A DNA stretch of 64,000 bases, taken from contig JARHVA010000350.1 of assembly GCA_037957365.1 (NCBI GenBank), forward strand, positions 477,501-541,500, written 5' to 3'. A model generated the notes under the pieces. It saw nothing but the letters and a program-made list of their open reading frames with translations. It made no database searches and had not been told where the DNA came from. The stretch is from Torreya grandis. Its lineage: Eukaryota; Streptophyta; Pinopsida; Cupressales; Taxaceae. A program made the translations under genes and the position numbers. Each line of letters starts with the position of its first letter. Position 1 is the stretch's first letter. Shown piece by piece: positions 45,468 to 56,769 of this stretch.

Positions 45468-46808
45468 TGTTTAATCCTAAACTGAAATGTGTAGTATGTT
45501 TTCACTTTAATCTTAGCATTATTAATATAAAAATAAAATGGCACAAGGGTGATAATTAGATATATAATAGGCCAATTAAATGCTAAACTCAGATATTATC
45601 ATACACTAAATTTATTATACTAATATAATTTAAATATGGAATGTACAACTAAGATAGATATAAAAATGATAAAGAAGATAAGAACTTAGCTTGTTCTGAT
45701 GCTAATGTATTTTTAGATCTAGAATAGTATGAAAGTAAGTGGGAATATAGTTATAGAATAATTTTTAGATTCTATATCTAGTGCCTCTGGTTATCTAGAT
45801 AGTTACATCATCCCTAGATGGTTACATCAATGATACTATCTAATTTTGATGATAATGTTCTATATGGAATATCTAGTGAAAAAAGATTTAGACATCTAGA
45901 TGATTCTAGGTTTAACTTCACCTTCATTCTGGTGCATTTAAATTTGGGTCATAGATAGTGGCTCCTTATGAAATGGTAAAACCCTATCTTTCCATCATTA
46001 ATATGACCTTGGAGTAAAATGGGCTAGTGCGCACAAATTATTGATATAACACCAATGACCCCATTGTCAAAGGGCATTGCCTACATAGCCAATACTCTAG
46101 AAGAGGGCCTCAAAATAATGTAGTTCTACCCTATATGATGGCTTTTATGTGAATCATGTAATGTGTGTAATGAAAGTACAATAGTGACCTAATTTTAAAT
46201 TGGAAAATCAAGATTTTTGGCTACTCCTTTATTACTTTAGACTAGTATATGTGTTATACATATGACTAGTATGGAATAAAGGAGCTTTGATCAACTAAAT
46301 ACTTGATAGAGTATTTTTTGATAAGTGCATTAGTCTTTTTGGTCTTTCCTAGCTATTTGTATGTGATAAATGAATGAGGGTTGATCTTGTATTTATATCA
46401 ATCCCTTTGGAGTAATAAATCACATTAAATCACTTAGGCTAACCATTAGGATACATTTCATTTTTCAAATTAGATGACTTTAGGTCACTGGACACTTTCA
46501 TTGGGGTAGGAGAGTAATGTCAATTCTATTATCTATCCCAAACATTAGTGTCTAAGGAGTAGTAAAATAGGTACATGATCAAAACTTGTAGAAGTGTAAG
46601 ATGAGTATATTTTAAGCATTTTGGGAAATATAACATGTATGTACCATTATTATAAGACTGGTTGGACTAATAGATAGGCCAAGGGGCATAAAGTAGAGTA
46701 GATTCAATATTTTTAGAAGCAAGGAGAGTTTATAACTAAGAAAAATAGACAAGGTCTAAGTTTTTGAAGTGTAAAAACTAAGGTGATACATAAACACTAT
46801 CATCTATA
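45468..46808 (-). repeat. Right LTR (5' LTR) of A3
   Basis: It starts TGTTTAATCCTAAACTG and ends CATCTATA on the plus strand. Confidence 0.88.
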
Positions 46809-46813
46809 ACACT

Positions 46814-47474
46814 AGACTAGATGGCCCTAAAAAATGTGAAACATAAAAGTATGAAAGTGAGAAAAAGGAAAAAATGACCAATGAATACAAAACTCAAGTT
46901 CCAAAACATAATAAGAATAATCATAAAAAAATGACCAAGAGAACATCCTTTAACAAGTAAAGGTTAAATTTCTATATGAAAATGGAAAAATATAAGAGTA
47001 AATTTTGAATGCTAATATTATCATAATGCTACATTTATAAAATATATGAAGAATAATAAATACATAAGATGAGAAATATTTATAAACAAAACTTACTATA
47101 AAGAGAAAATAATAGAGAGGGAGAAAATATGGCATCACCAAGCTAAAAACATGATCTTTACCTAAAATAAGGTAATGCAATTAGTTTTTAAATACTAAGA
47201 GTTTTCAACATCAATGACCATAGAGAACCTAACCCAATAAGCATAAATCTTGGACTAACTAGTGAATTATAAATATCATCCAATGAAGGCTAATATTTAT
47301 GAAAAATAATAGATTCCACATTACCACAATATGTTACCTATTCCTTAGGAAAATTTAAATAGTCATTAGTCTACTTCAAGTATTTTTTAATTACATGAGA
47401 AATTACATGGCATCATAACCTATACTACAAACCTAACACGACTCAATGGACATTTGATCCATCATGATACCAAC
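46814..47474 (-). other. Remnant E, leader part with candidate primer-binding site
   Basis: At 47474-47459 the minus strand reads GTTGGTATCATGATGG, and the plus strand next to it begins TGTAGAGTTTGAG (47475). This is the arrangement of an LTR end (..CTCTACA) followed by a primer site similar to TGGTATCAGAGC. The interior to 46814 has no recognisable domain. No second LTR was found. Confidence 0.4.
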
Positions 47475-48820
47475 TGTAGAGTTTGAGATTTGACTAGGAT
47501 AAATGGTGTGTTGATGATATTGTCACATATTTTTGATATTTTATTTCTTTTCCTTTTTCTTAATGTATTTTAATTTTATAGGTTTAGAATATTATGGATT
47601 TTGATTATTTTAGATTTTTCTATTTTCCTCCACATATATTCAGAAGACCAACAAAGGATGCTAAAATGACTTACACAATAAAGCTTACACCTAAAAACTA
47701 AATAATATATCCTAGAGACAAAAACACATAGATAATCCTTATCCAAGACTTTCACCTCAAAAAAGAGTGGAATGTTGAATCTAACCTTGGTATCCCAAAA
47801 GGATGATAAAATAAGAATGATAGAGATGAGAATAGAACAATTGAGCTTCCATAATTGCAAGAAAATGTATAAATAAGGATGATACAATGATATACAAGTT
47901 TGAGACTACATCATAAGAGAGGTTAAAATCTATTTGATAACATGTAGATAAACTACAATAGCGGTTCCACAAAAAAAAAAAAAAAAAAAATTGGATCTAA
48001 GTTAAAAAAAACACCTCTCAACCTTTGCATTATCTTTCTAAGAAAACATCTATCTATGCTTAGGAGTGAGAGTGGAAGATAAAGTATCTGGGTGTTTATG
48101 AGGAAAGCCTATTTGTATTCCCCAAGGTATTATAGTTCAACTCACAAATTGAGAATTGTAAGAGGCAAAAATATAAGTATGATAAATAAATGATGTGTAT
48201 AAAGGACAATAATAAGATGTCAAAACCATAAAGATGAAATAATGATAAAATATACCAAATAACCACAAGGAAAGTAATGGTCTAATAAACCTAAAATGGA
48301 GTGATTGTAAAAGGAACCAACAAGCCATAAGGTAATCAATTTTAGAGTAAAATTAAGAGGTGTAATGAAGTATGAAAGTTAGCCTAAAGGAAAAAATAAA
48401 GAGTATGGGAATATGTGAAGATGACATAGTTAATTCCCAAAGCTCTTACCATGAAACTCAAAAATTGAAGAACTAAGAGGTTTAAAAATGAAAATATACC
48501 AAAGAACCAAGAAGAGGTGTTGAGGTTAATGATAAGAGATCTGTAGGTATAAAGAGAAATGTTAAGCTAAAACATAAAAGGATAAAATAAAATCTATAAT
48601 AAAGTGTTATCCTTAAATGTGAATTAATTATCTTATTAAGTGCAAGAGTGGGAAACATACCTTTAACAAGGTACATTTGTAAAAATAGAGGATGTTTCTC
48701 AAAATATTTACCAAACTTTTTTAATAAAATGTCATTAATGTGTGCAAGATTCAAAATAATTAGCTTATCATGAGGGTGAAATGGTAAGAGTAAAATATCA
48801 TATGGTGTCTTCAATATTGA
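47475..48820 (-). other. Gene-free part of remnant E
   Basis: It contains an exact A20 run at 47971-47990 (GGTTCCAC, A20, TTGGATC), either a simple repeat or the tail of a lost retroposed sequence. ORFs at 47576-47887, 48137-48328 and 48482-48814 are hydrophobic, of biased composition and without a recognisable domain, so they are not called. Confidence 0.45.
47971..47990. repeat. Poly-A tract, 20 bases
   Basis: An exact run of 20 A. Confidence 0.95.
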
Positions 48821-48831
48821 GGAAGGAGGAG

Positions 48832-48980
48832 GATGGGAATCATATTATTCCCTTGAAGTGTGCACTATGGTAAGGATGGGCATTGAAATATACCCCAAAT
48901 TGTAAAATAGGAGAAATATGGGGGCATAAGATCCCCAAAATGTGAATGAAGAGAGGGATGGGCATCATAAGATGCCCCAA
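48832..48980. repeat. Array of four small hairpins, period about 42 bp
   Basis: Units start at 48832 (GATGGGAAT, CATATT, ATTCCC), 48875 (GATGGGCATT..ATACCCCAA), about 48917 (TATGGGGGCAT..ATCCCCAA) and 48958 (GATGGGCATC, ATAA, GATGCCCC). Steps are 43, about 42 and 41 bp. The first and last have perfect stems of six to nine base pairs. Confidence 0.75.
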
Positions 48981-49534
48981 TATGTGAGGTATGGTAGGAG
49001 TGTATTTTATATTAATCTAGATATTGATATATCAAATATTTTCTATCATATTTTGTGTAAATGTGTCTAACAATAGGAATTTTGGCATCAAGTTTTAACT
49101 TTTGGATCATTAAAAGGAAATTTGTAAATTTTATGTATGTTATTATCCATGTCAATATAGTATATTTAGACAGAGATATGTTAATATATATAGGTATGAA
49201 TAGAAGAATATTTTAGTATTGTATCACCACTTTCTAGGTTTTGATTAATGTAGTTCTATCTGTCAATAAGTAGTATTAAGACTATATTGACATTATCTAT
49301 ATTTTAGCTAATGCAATTGTTTTTTTATGTTTTTTCATGAACTATATCAACCTAATTGATATAGTTAGACATATTTGGGTTAGATTTATATGTTTTTTCT
49401 TGAACTTTAATGGCATGATAAATATAGTTAGATAGGTTTATATGATTTTTAACTATATCATCAATGTTAAGACAATCATAAAGATTTGAATATGTGAAAA
49501 AAGATTTTTGAAATATATCTTTGCTTAAGTTTCT

Positions 49535-50080
49535 TTAAAAAATCAAATATCTACTAAATAATATAGTGAGATTTTTCCAAGGGTAGATTAGTGGGAGGTT
49601 AAAAATCAATGAAATCATCCTCATCATTTCTAGATTCAAATCAAGGGTGGTCAAAAATGGGGAAAACATCATAAGGATATTTTTATTTTTTAGAAGTGTA
49701 AGGAATGAGAAAATCATTGTTCATTCTAGGATCATCATAAATGAGAAGATCACTACAGGGATATTCATCCATGTTATATGTGTTAAAATAGGATCCTCTA
49801 TCATGTTAGGGTCATCATAATTGGGTAGATCATCATTGGGATATTTGATCTATATATAAGTGTCTTTTGTAGGATCCTCTATCATGTTATGATTATCATA
49901 AATGGGAAGATCGTCATTTTTGGGATATTTGACCATATAAAATTAAATTATTTATTTTGGTGGACAAAATTATACCATGAATATTTTCCTTCAATGGTGT
50001 AAGCATAAGGGATAAATGAATAACCCATATAAAATATAAATGGGTTAAGGTTTGTGAGAAAAACCTTATGATGGGACATC
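49535..50080 (-). pseudogene. Coding relic of E with an acidic tandem repeat
   Basis: The minus strand encodes NDDLPNYDDPNMIEDP twice, from DNA units of 81 bp (starting about 49790 and 49871; 27 codons), plus a worn third unit at about 49728-49789. Upstream in the minus-strand sense lies a tract reading SHHKVFLTNLNPFIFYMGYS and IPYAYTIEGKYSWYNFV, and downstream DDFIDF and PPTNLPLEKS. It looks like protein with only scattered stops. I do not recognise the family; position suggests a retroelement gag-pol linker. Confidence 0.45.
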
Positions 50081-50439
50081 ACTAAAAAATGATTGTAAAG
50101 CTAAGAACCATTAAAAATAAAATTTTGATAAGTGGTCATTGTCAAATTGATAACATTAAAAAAATTTAGATTTTAGTACTTGAAATATATAATATTGACA
50201 CACATGACTTGAGCACTCAAACAAGGTCCTAATTTTGCATCCTCTCACACTTTCATGTTATCTTATGATTTGAACCTTTTGTTCTATTATTATACACATA
50301 TAGTAACCTAAATATATATTTAAAACTAGAGATAAATATGTTGAACATATATCTATAGACTCTCATATCAATCCACCTATATGCAAGTCAATTTTTCTAG
50401 TTACAGTCAATACTATCAAGCATCCATCAAAAAAGTACT

Positions 50440-50880
50440 AGACAAAAATGTAGCAGTTAAAAACGTAGTGTGAAAAATGTGACAAGGATAAAATATAGAA
50501 AGGAAAAAATGTAGAGAGGATAAAACATCACAAGAATAAAACATAGTAAAGGATGTGCTCACACAGAAGATGACATAACTTTCAACCTCACAAAATCACA
50601 TTTTCCTCTATTATTTTTCTTGTAAATTTGGTGCATTACTTTTCCATCATGAAATTTTAACTACTATCACCAAAATGAACTAGACAACAAAAAAACAATG
50701 TGTTAATCACTAAAATGTCCTAATTATGATATTCGTGACTTTTTTTGACATTACCAATACTTCTATGCTTTTCCTCATTATGTTTTGTCCTCATGATTTT
50801 TTTGTCATGCTACATTTTTTCATACTAAATTTTTACCTCTACATTTTTTACTACTACATTTTTGTTTGCTACGTTATCAC
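50440..50880. repeat. Imperfect inverted repeat with AAAAATGTAG units in its arms
   Basis: The left arm (50440-50548) repeats AAAAATGTAG, AGGATAAAA and CATAG; the right arm (50768-50880) has the reverse complement TTATGTTTTGTCCTC, CTACATTTTTTCAT and CTCTACATTTTTTACTAC. The central loop is about 220 bp. No gene is inside. It could be a foldback or MITE-like element, or an LTR part. Confidence 0.6.
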
Positions 50881-50889
50881 ATAGAGCCT

Positions 50890-51740
50890 ATTGTTAGTTG
50901 ATAACAACCTACGCTATTCAGATCTAACCTAGTCTTAGCAATGGATAATTTATTAAATTGAACCCATATTTAGGTTCAACCCATAATCCTAACATGTTAA
51001 TGACATGAAGATTTATTGAAATATATCTACATTTAATAAAATCAAATTATTACTCGAAAAGGAATTAGAAATGATCTATTATACATCTATACATTATTTT
51101 ACATTGAGAAAATCTACCTTATTCTTCCCAATTTTCATATTTATCACTAAGATCATTTTCAATACAAGTTTGAATCACTCAATGGCTACATTAAATAAAT
51201 CATCTTCAATCACCAGTATCAATCATTAACTATATACACATAATGAAGGATCATAATTACACATTCACATTAGGTGGGAAAACTACATATAGCTTGATTT
51301 CCCTCCTTAAAGTATTAGATAAATAGGTAGTGGCCAATCACAATGTGGTAGTGATTGGGGTTATCTAATTTCATTACACTTCCCCAATTTTTTTAGGTTT
51401 ATATCCTCATAATCACATATATGATTTCAAGGTAAAAGAGCCTAAAATCTATATCTATACATGTCATCAAAGTTTAGGAACTCAAACATAGATTAATTAA
51501 AGATAATTTTAGGAAACCATACAATCATTATGCCATAATTTTATGAAATTTATTATTGACTAGCATTATTGACCTAATCCTAAAGACCTAACCTAGCATA
51601 GACAATAGATCAATTATATAATCAAAAAAACCAAAGGTTTGTTTTTCCCTAATTTTCACTTTTAGAAAATAATCATAATCAAATAGCCAACAATAAAATA
51701 TAAGTATCATTCTCTATTTAGTACTTTTCTTATTTGGCAT
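50890..51740 (+). repeat. LTR-like relic C related to the LTR of B
   Basis: Short collinear blocks match B. GGTGGGAAAACTACATATAG, CTTGATT, AAAGTATTAG and AGGTAGTGGCC correspond to B's AAGTGGGAGAATTACATATG, CTTGATCC, GAGTATTGG and AGGTAGCATGCC (17970-18030). The order of later blocks also agrees. It is too diverged for exact ends. Confidence 0.5.
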
Positions 51741-51840
51741 ATGCCCTTATCAATTCAAAAGAATCAACCTTTGTATTTTACATTCATATGTATATGTTTG
51801 AATGTCATATCTATTGATATAAATTATATTTCAAAGATTT

Positions 51841-52250
51841 ATCTTAAATAGATTAATATTCACCCATTAATCCAAATTAGGGTAAAACATATTGGGGATA
51901 TTTCACACCCATAAAATAATACAAATCTCTAAGTTTTAATTTAGTTTTCATCCTTTTAGGATTTCATATTTTAGCCTTAGGGTTTTATTTTTAGAAATAA
52001 TTGTATACTTTTCCCTAATAATACACATTTCTATTTAAAATATTTATCTTAAATAGATTAATATTCACCCATTAATCCAAATTAGGGTAAAACATATTGT
52101 GGATCCTACACACCCATCAAATAGTGCAAATCCCTAAGTTTTAATTGAGGGTTTCATCCTTTTAGGATTTCATATTTTAGCCTTAGAGTTTTATTTTTAG
52201 ACATAATTGTATATTTTCCCCTAATAATACACATTAATCATGACCATATT
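51841..52250. repeat. Tandem duplication of 205 bp
   Basis: 51841-52045 and 52046-52250 match over their whole length (for example, TTAATATTCACCCATTAATC, then GGATTTCATATTTTAGCCTT), about 90% by eye. The position corresponds to the leader of B, which also holds tandem repeats. Confidence 0.9.
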
Positions 52251-52509
52251 TAATGAACATTATTTATTAATACAACTAATGAAATTACTATTGTCATATT
52301 TTTCTACATGGATAGCATATCTTCTTTGGATCAACTATGTAGGAATTTAGGTAAAAAATATCAAATCCAAATTTAATAATAAGGCTGAAATTACCAATGA
52401 ATAATCCCAAGCCTTCCTCTAATCTTATTTTTATAACATCCAAAATTAAATACCTATTATTACCATTGACACTAAAAGTATTACATGACTCCTTTTGTTT
52501 TTTATGTTA

Positions 52510-52980
52510 GATTTCACAACATATCCTATTCACCTGATTTCATTATGAATATTGAGACTGATGATACAACTACTATAGATCAACAAAATACCATAGAAGA
52601 TTAAAAATTAATTTAATATATTAATATAAATCCACATAATATTGATGATATTTTATATATAGAAAGATATGATCATAAAAAATTAGTTCAAGTCTCCACA
52701 TTAGGAATTCAAACCACTATTACTAGTATTATTCCCATTCCTACACCTTTAGTGGCATATGTGACATCTACCTAGAATCTCAAAGCAACATGAGGCCTTT
52801 ATAATATTTTTATGCCTATCCATACATATTAAAACTTAACCCCACATATGATGTAAATGCACATTCCATTTCCAGTCATACCTAATGCACATCCCTTGAG
52901 CAACCTATTACAGCTATACATACCAAGGTGCTACAACTAGAATAATGTTCATCAAGAAATATATGTTATTATTTGCATAA
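52510..52980 (+). pseudogene. Gag fragment of relic C
   Basis: Pieces such as IIPIPTPLVAYVTST and EQPITAIHTKVLQLE resemble B's gag start (NCLQSKVLHLEQ). Many stops are present. The support is one short motif plus position after the LTR-like relic. Confidence 0.35.
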
Positions 52981-53099
52981 CGTGCCCTAATTTCAAATTG
53001 ATAAATCATGGTAATCATTTTTTTATTTTTTTATTTTTTAATACATTTAGATATATTTTTTTAAGTGTTTTAGGTGCATACTGCAATTTCTATTTATTA

Positions 53100-54340
53100 T
53101 CACAAGGCACTTTTCAAATATATTTTTTCACCATCAAATGAAGTTTATTTATCATGAAACTTTAAAATATGGTAAATAAATGTGGGAATAATTAAATTGT
53201 GAATAAATATTTATAAATTTATTTCCCATATGTAAAATTTACTGCAATAAAAACTAGCTTCTTCGTTGATTTTTGCATCTTTTCAGTTTTCAAATCTTAC
53301 TAGAAAGAAATTTTCAGGAGGCATTTTGCATGGTTAAATGAATTTAAATTATATTTAAATTTTTTAATATGGTAATAATATAATGTTAAAACAATTTATA
53401 TAAAATTATATTCCAAGTACAAAATTCACAATGATGAAAACTTCCTTGTGCGATGTTTTATGTCTTTTTAGTTTTCAAATCTTGTATGTGTGCATGTTTC
53501 AAACTTAATTTTGCACATACATATCACATTTTTTTCTCTTAAAAATATGCATTATTATATAAAAATTCAAGTATATTTATATTTAAATATAATTCACACA
53601 AAATTCCTTCCCAAGTGTTAAATTTGTAGCAATCAAAAGTAATGTTTACATTGATTTTCACTTGGTCATTTTTTTGTCTCTAATTTTAAAATTTTAGTGA
53701 TAAACAATTTTTGGGAGGTACTTCACATGGTGAAATTAATTTAATTTATTATTAAATATTAAATTTTTATATAAAAATTTAATTTTAATACCATGGTGAA
53801 AATATTCCCAAAAACTTTCCTCCCATGTCAAAAATTTGTAGTAATCAAAAGTAGTTTTTGCAATAATTTTTACATCTTTACAGTTGTCAAATCTAGCCAA
53901 TACACACTCTTCAAACCTAATTTATCAAAATAAAATGAATTAAATTCATTTTTAAATATTATTTAATGTATTAATATTTGGGTAAAATTTGATATTAAAT
54001 AAATTTGAAATAAAATCTTCTCCTTGTGTGAGATTCACAACAATGAAAACTGGTCTTTGCACTAAGTTTTACTTGTCATTGTGTCTTTTCCATTTTTCAA
54101 ATTTGACCAAAAAATATTTTTGGAAGTAATTTCATACAAATATATGAGATAAAATCATATTTAAAAAATTCATGATGGTATAAGAGTGTGGTAATAATGT
54201 AAAGGTGAATAAATTTTCTAAAAATTCATTCTCACTTGTGAGATTCACAGTACTAAAAACTTGATTTTGTGCTAATTTTTGCTAAGCCATTTTTTGTGTT
54301 TCTAATTTTCAAATATAGCCTAGATGTAGTTTTCAAACCT
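53100..54340 (+). repeat. Array of about six diverged repeats with a period near 200 bp
   Basis: Unit marks at about 53238, 53422, 53625, 53835, 54029 and 54238 share a (GAGATT/AAATTT)CAC or GTAG(C/T)AAT start, then AAAACT, then TTTTGC..(A/T)TTTTTAC, then (C/T)TTTT(C/A)(A/C)GTTTTCAAATCT. Steps are about 184, 203, 210, 194 and 209 bp. Divergence is high. It is non-coding on both strands. Confidence 0.7.
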
Positions 54341-54621
54341 ATATGTGCATTATTAAATGAGATAAAAAATAATTGATTTTTTCTATGATAATACCTTGAT
54401 GATATTAGAATACAATGTGATTATTTTAGTAGTGATTTTGTTTTCCAATAAAAAGATCTCACTATGCATAATGACCCTTTTTAGAAGATTCATAACCAAG
54501 TTTTGATCATAAATCACATAAAATTTAATTCAAATAAATTAACCTAATTTTTTCAAAATAATAAAAATACCATTTTGAATGTCTTTCCAAGATATTTTTG
54601 GAAATATAAGATACAATGGAT

Positions 54622-54873
54622 TTTTTTTATAGATGATGACTTTTGATTAGAGCTTAAACCGATCTGAAACACAATTGGGGGGATAGATCCCCATGTAATA
54701 CCACATGTATATCATATATTACTAGCTACCTCTATAATATCCAACAACCATTAATAGCCCTGAGAATACAACCAATGACTACAACTAGCCTCATATGCCT
54801 TTCTAGAGATTTAAACCTAGATGGGGCCTAAAACAACCAAGCCACTTAACCAATTCACCCACATCTCATTGGA
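54622..54873 (-). mobile_element. tRNA-derived SINE-like element, minus-strand copy with target duplication
   Basis: On the minus strand it starts CCAATGAGATGTGGGTGAAT, with an A-box-like GTGAATTGGTTAAGTGGC, then about 30 bp later the B-box-like GGTTTAAATCTC, a tRNA-unrelated body, and an A-rich tail (TATAAAAAAAA). The flanks AAGATACAATGGAT (54608-54621) and AAGATATGATGGAT (54874-54887) match at 12 of 14 positions. Length is about 252 bp. It would have been transcribed by RNA polymerase III and moved by a LINE. A diverged, partly deleted sister is at 5401-5581. Confidence 0.8.
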
Positions 54874-54887
54874 AAGATATGATGGAT

Positions 54888-55152
54888 ATTGATTATGATT
54901 TATCTTGTAAATTTCTCATTGATGGTATTATAAATATGCTAATTTGTTTTCTCATGACTTTGTGGTGATTTTTAAGCCATATATTTTGATTGGTGGCTTT
55001 GTTTTTATGTTATTTGTTTCATTGGAAATATAGTTTAACCATATTCACAATGAAAAAGGTTTTACATATAATTAATTCAATTTTAAAATCCCATAATCAT
55101 GATTTTATTATTTTTATAATTCATTATGTATTTAATTTATTTAATATATGTG
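54888..55152. other. Gap between the SINE and element D
   Basis: It is AT-rich; the ORF 54990-55193 runs into the LTR of D and has no domain. Nothing supportable is present. Confidence 0.6.
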
Positions 55153-56532
55153 TGTTACATCCCTCTTACTCTTCAAAGATTGCATTAATATGAAAATAAT
55201 GGAATAAACTAATGATAACTTTATTTTTCTGACCTTGATGCCAAATTTGAACATATGTTTCTTGATTAGATAGTTATTCTAAGTTATTTTATGGTCTATT
55301 TTTATTTTAGGACATATATCTGGGTATAATATATTTTTGTGTTTTAGAATCCTGTTGGGATGATTTCATTAATATTTAGTAACTTACTTGAAGTATAAAT
55401 ATTTTTAGTATTTTTTATCTTATTTTAAGCGTAGACTAACCACTATTTTGTTTGATTGAGGTGACTATAGGATTGTCTCACCCTCACTAAGTGGAACAAA
55501 AGGAGAATATCATAGGTAAAGAGGAAGAAAATTTAGGAAACAGGGATAAAATAATGAAACCTAAACACACACACGCACACACACATTTTCATGTTGAGAT
55601 GTTAGTGTTTTTGGTATTTTTTGAATGTGTTATGTGATTAATTTTAACTTTATATTATTATGATTAATATTACATGATATGCATTGGTTATGGGTCATAT
55701 ACTTGTTATGTTGATGATAAACTATTTGAACATAGATTCTTCTATTAGTGTTATGTATTAACCTTGATATGCATATTTTTTGAGTGTATCTATTTAAATG
55801 GTATGTGGTTTAAATGGTGGTTTTTTGAGTTATGATTGAATATTGATCTAATTTAGTCATTTTTAAATTTATAAAGGTTTAGTATATTATTTAATCCATT
55901 TTAATAATATTTAAATATGCAAAGGTTTATTTTCTTTTAATTAATCCCTTTTTGGTGGCTTAGGAAACATTGGACAAAAGACACACAAAAAAGTTTCATT
56001 TTTGTAAAGTTTTAAAAACATAGGGAAATGGTATTATGTAAAAAGGAGTAGAAGGTTCTAGTTTAGATAATTATGAGAAAGTGGGACAAATCATTGTCAT
56101 GCACAATTTTGAACCAAAATTAGTTTATATATAAGTCTTGATTGATGATTAAGTCTTTCACTATGATGGGTGTTTTGACTTTACCACTTGGTTTTGAGCT
56201 AGTCTATGGAGATTTACAAGTAGATTCCATGTTAAATAGTCTTATTTTAACTTTTAATCAACTCCAATAAGATATTAAATACATTAAAATGGATTTGAGT
56301 TCTATTTTGGGAACTTTAAAAGATCTAGGAATAATCCTAGGGCATGAAAAACATGGGGGAAGAGAATAAAATATAATAAGAGAGAGAATAAGGAATAAAA
56401 TTAACACACAAGAAAAGAGATGAAGATATAAGGATTATCAAAGGAAAAAAAGATTGAATACCATTTTTTAGATTTAATAAGTGATGACAATTTCTATCTT
56501 CAATAACCAAGGAAGTTGTGTATTATAATTTT
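55153..56532 (+). repeat. 5' LTR of D
   Basis: It starts TGTTACATCC. Homology to the 3' LTR continues to GTGTATTATAATTTT. A short CACACACACGCACACACACA run near 55567 is matched in the 3' LTR. Confidence 0.85.
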
Positions 56533-56769
56533 TTATTAGATAGGGTAAATACAACTAGTTTTACAAGGATATAGTAACCATATATTTTAAATAGAAAGAA
56601 ATAGATACAAAGTTGGCAATCAAAACCCTAATAGGAAGTAAAACCCAATATAGAGGGACTTCAACTAGATATAAGTAAAACTATAGAGAAACAACCAAGT
56701 TTAAGGTGACCATCTGAGTAAATAAAAGAACTAAATATATTTTAAAAGCTCCTTAGAGCCTATTTATTT

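Larger units (their letters stand above)
39189..46808 (-). mobile_element. LTR retrotransposon A3 (family A), most complete copy
   Basis: LTRs 39189-40490 (1302 bp) and 45468-46808 (1341 bp) flank 4977 bp. The flanks AAACT (39184-39188) and ACACT (46809-46813) differ by one base and fit a 5-bp target duplication. Read on the minus strand the order is LTR, primer site, gag, protease, a long non-coding stretch, inverted repeat, seven-module palindrome array, polypurine tract, LTR. No RT, RNase H or integrase is seen. It serves as the uninterrupted reference for A1 and A2. Confidence 0.88.

Noticed and set aside
47576..48814. Several minus-strand ORFs of 63-110 residues
   Set aside because: They have biased hydrophobic composition with no recognisable motif, and lie in a decayed element remnant.
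53100..54340. Centromeric satellite
   Set aside because: The period is suggestive, but there are only about six highly diverged units next to a retroelement relic, with no evidence of a long array.
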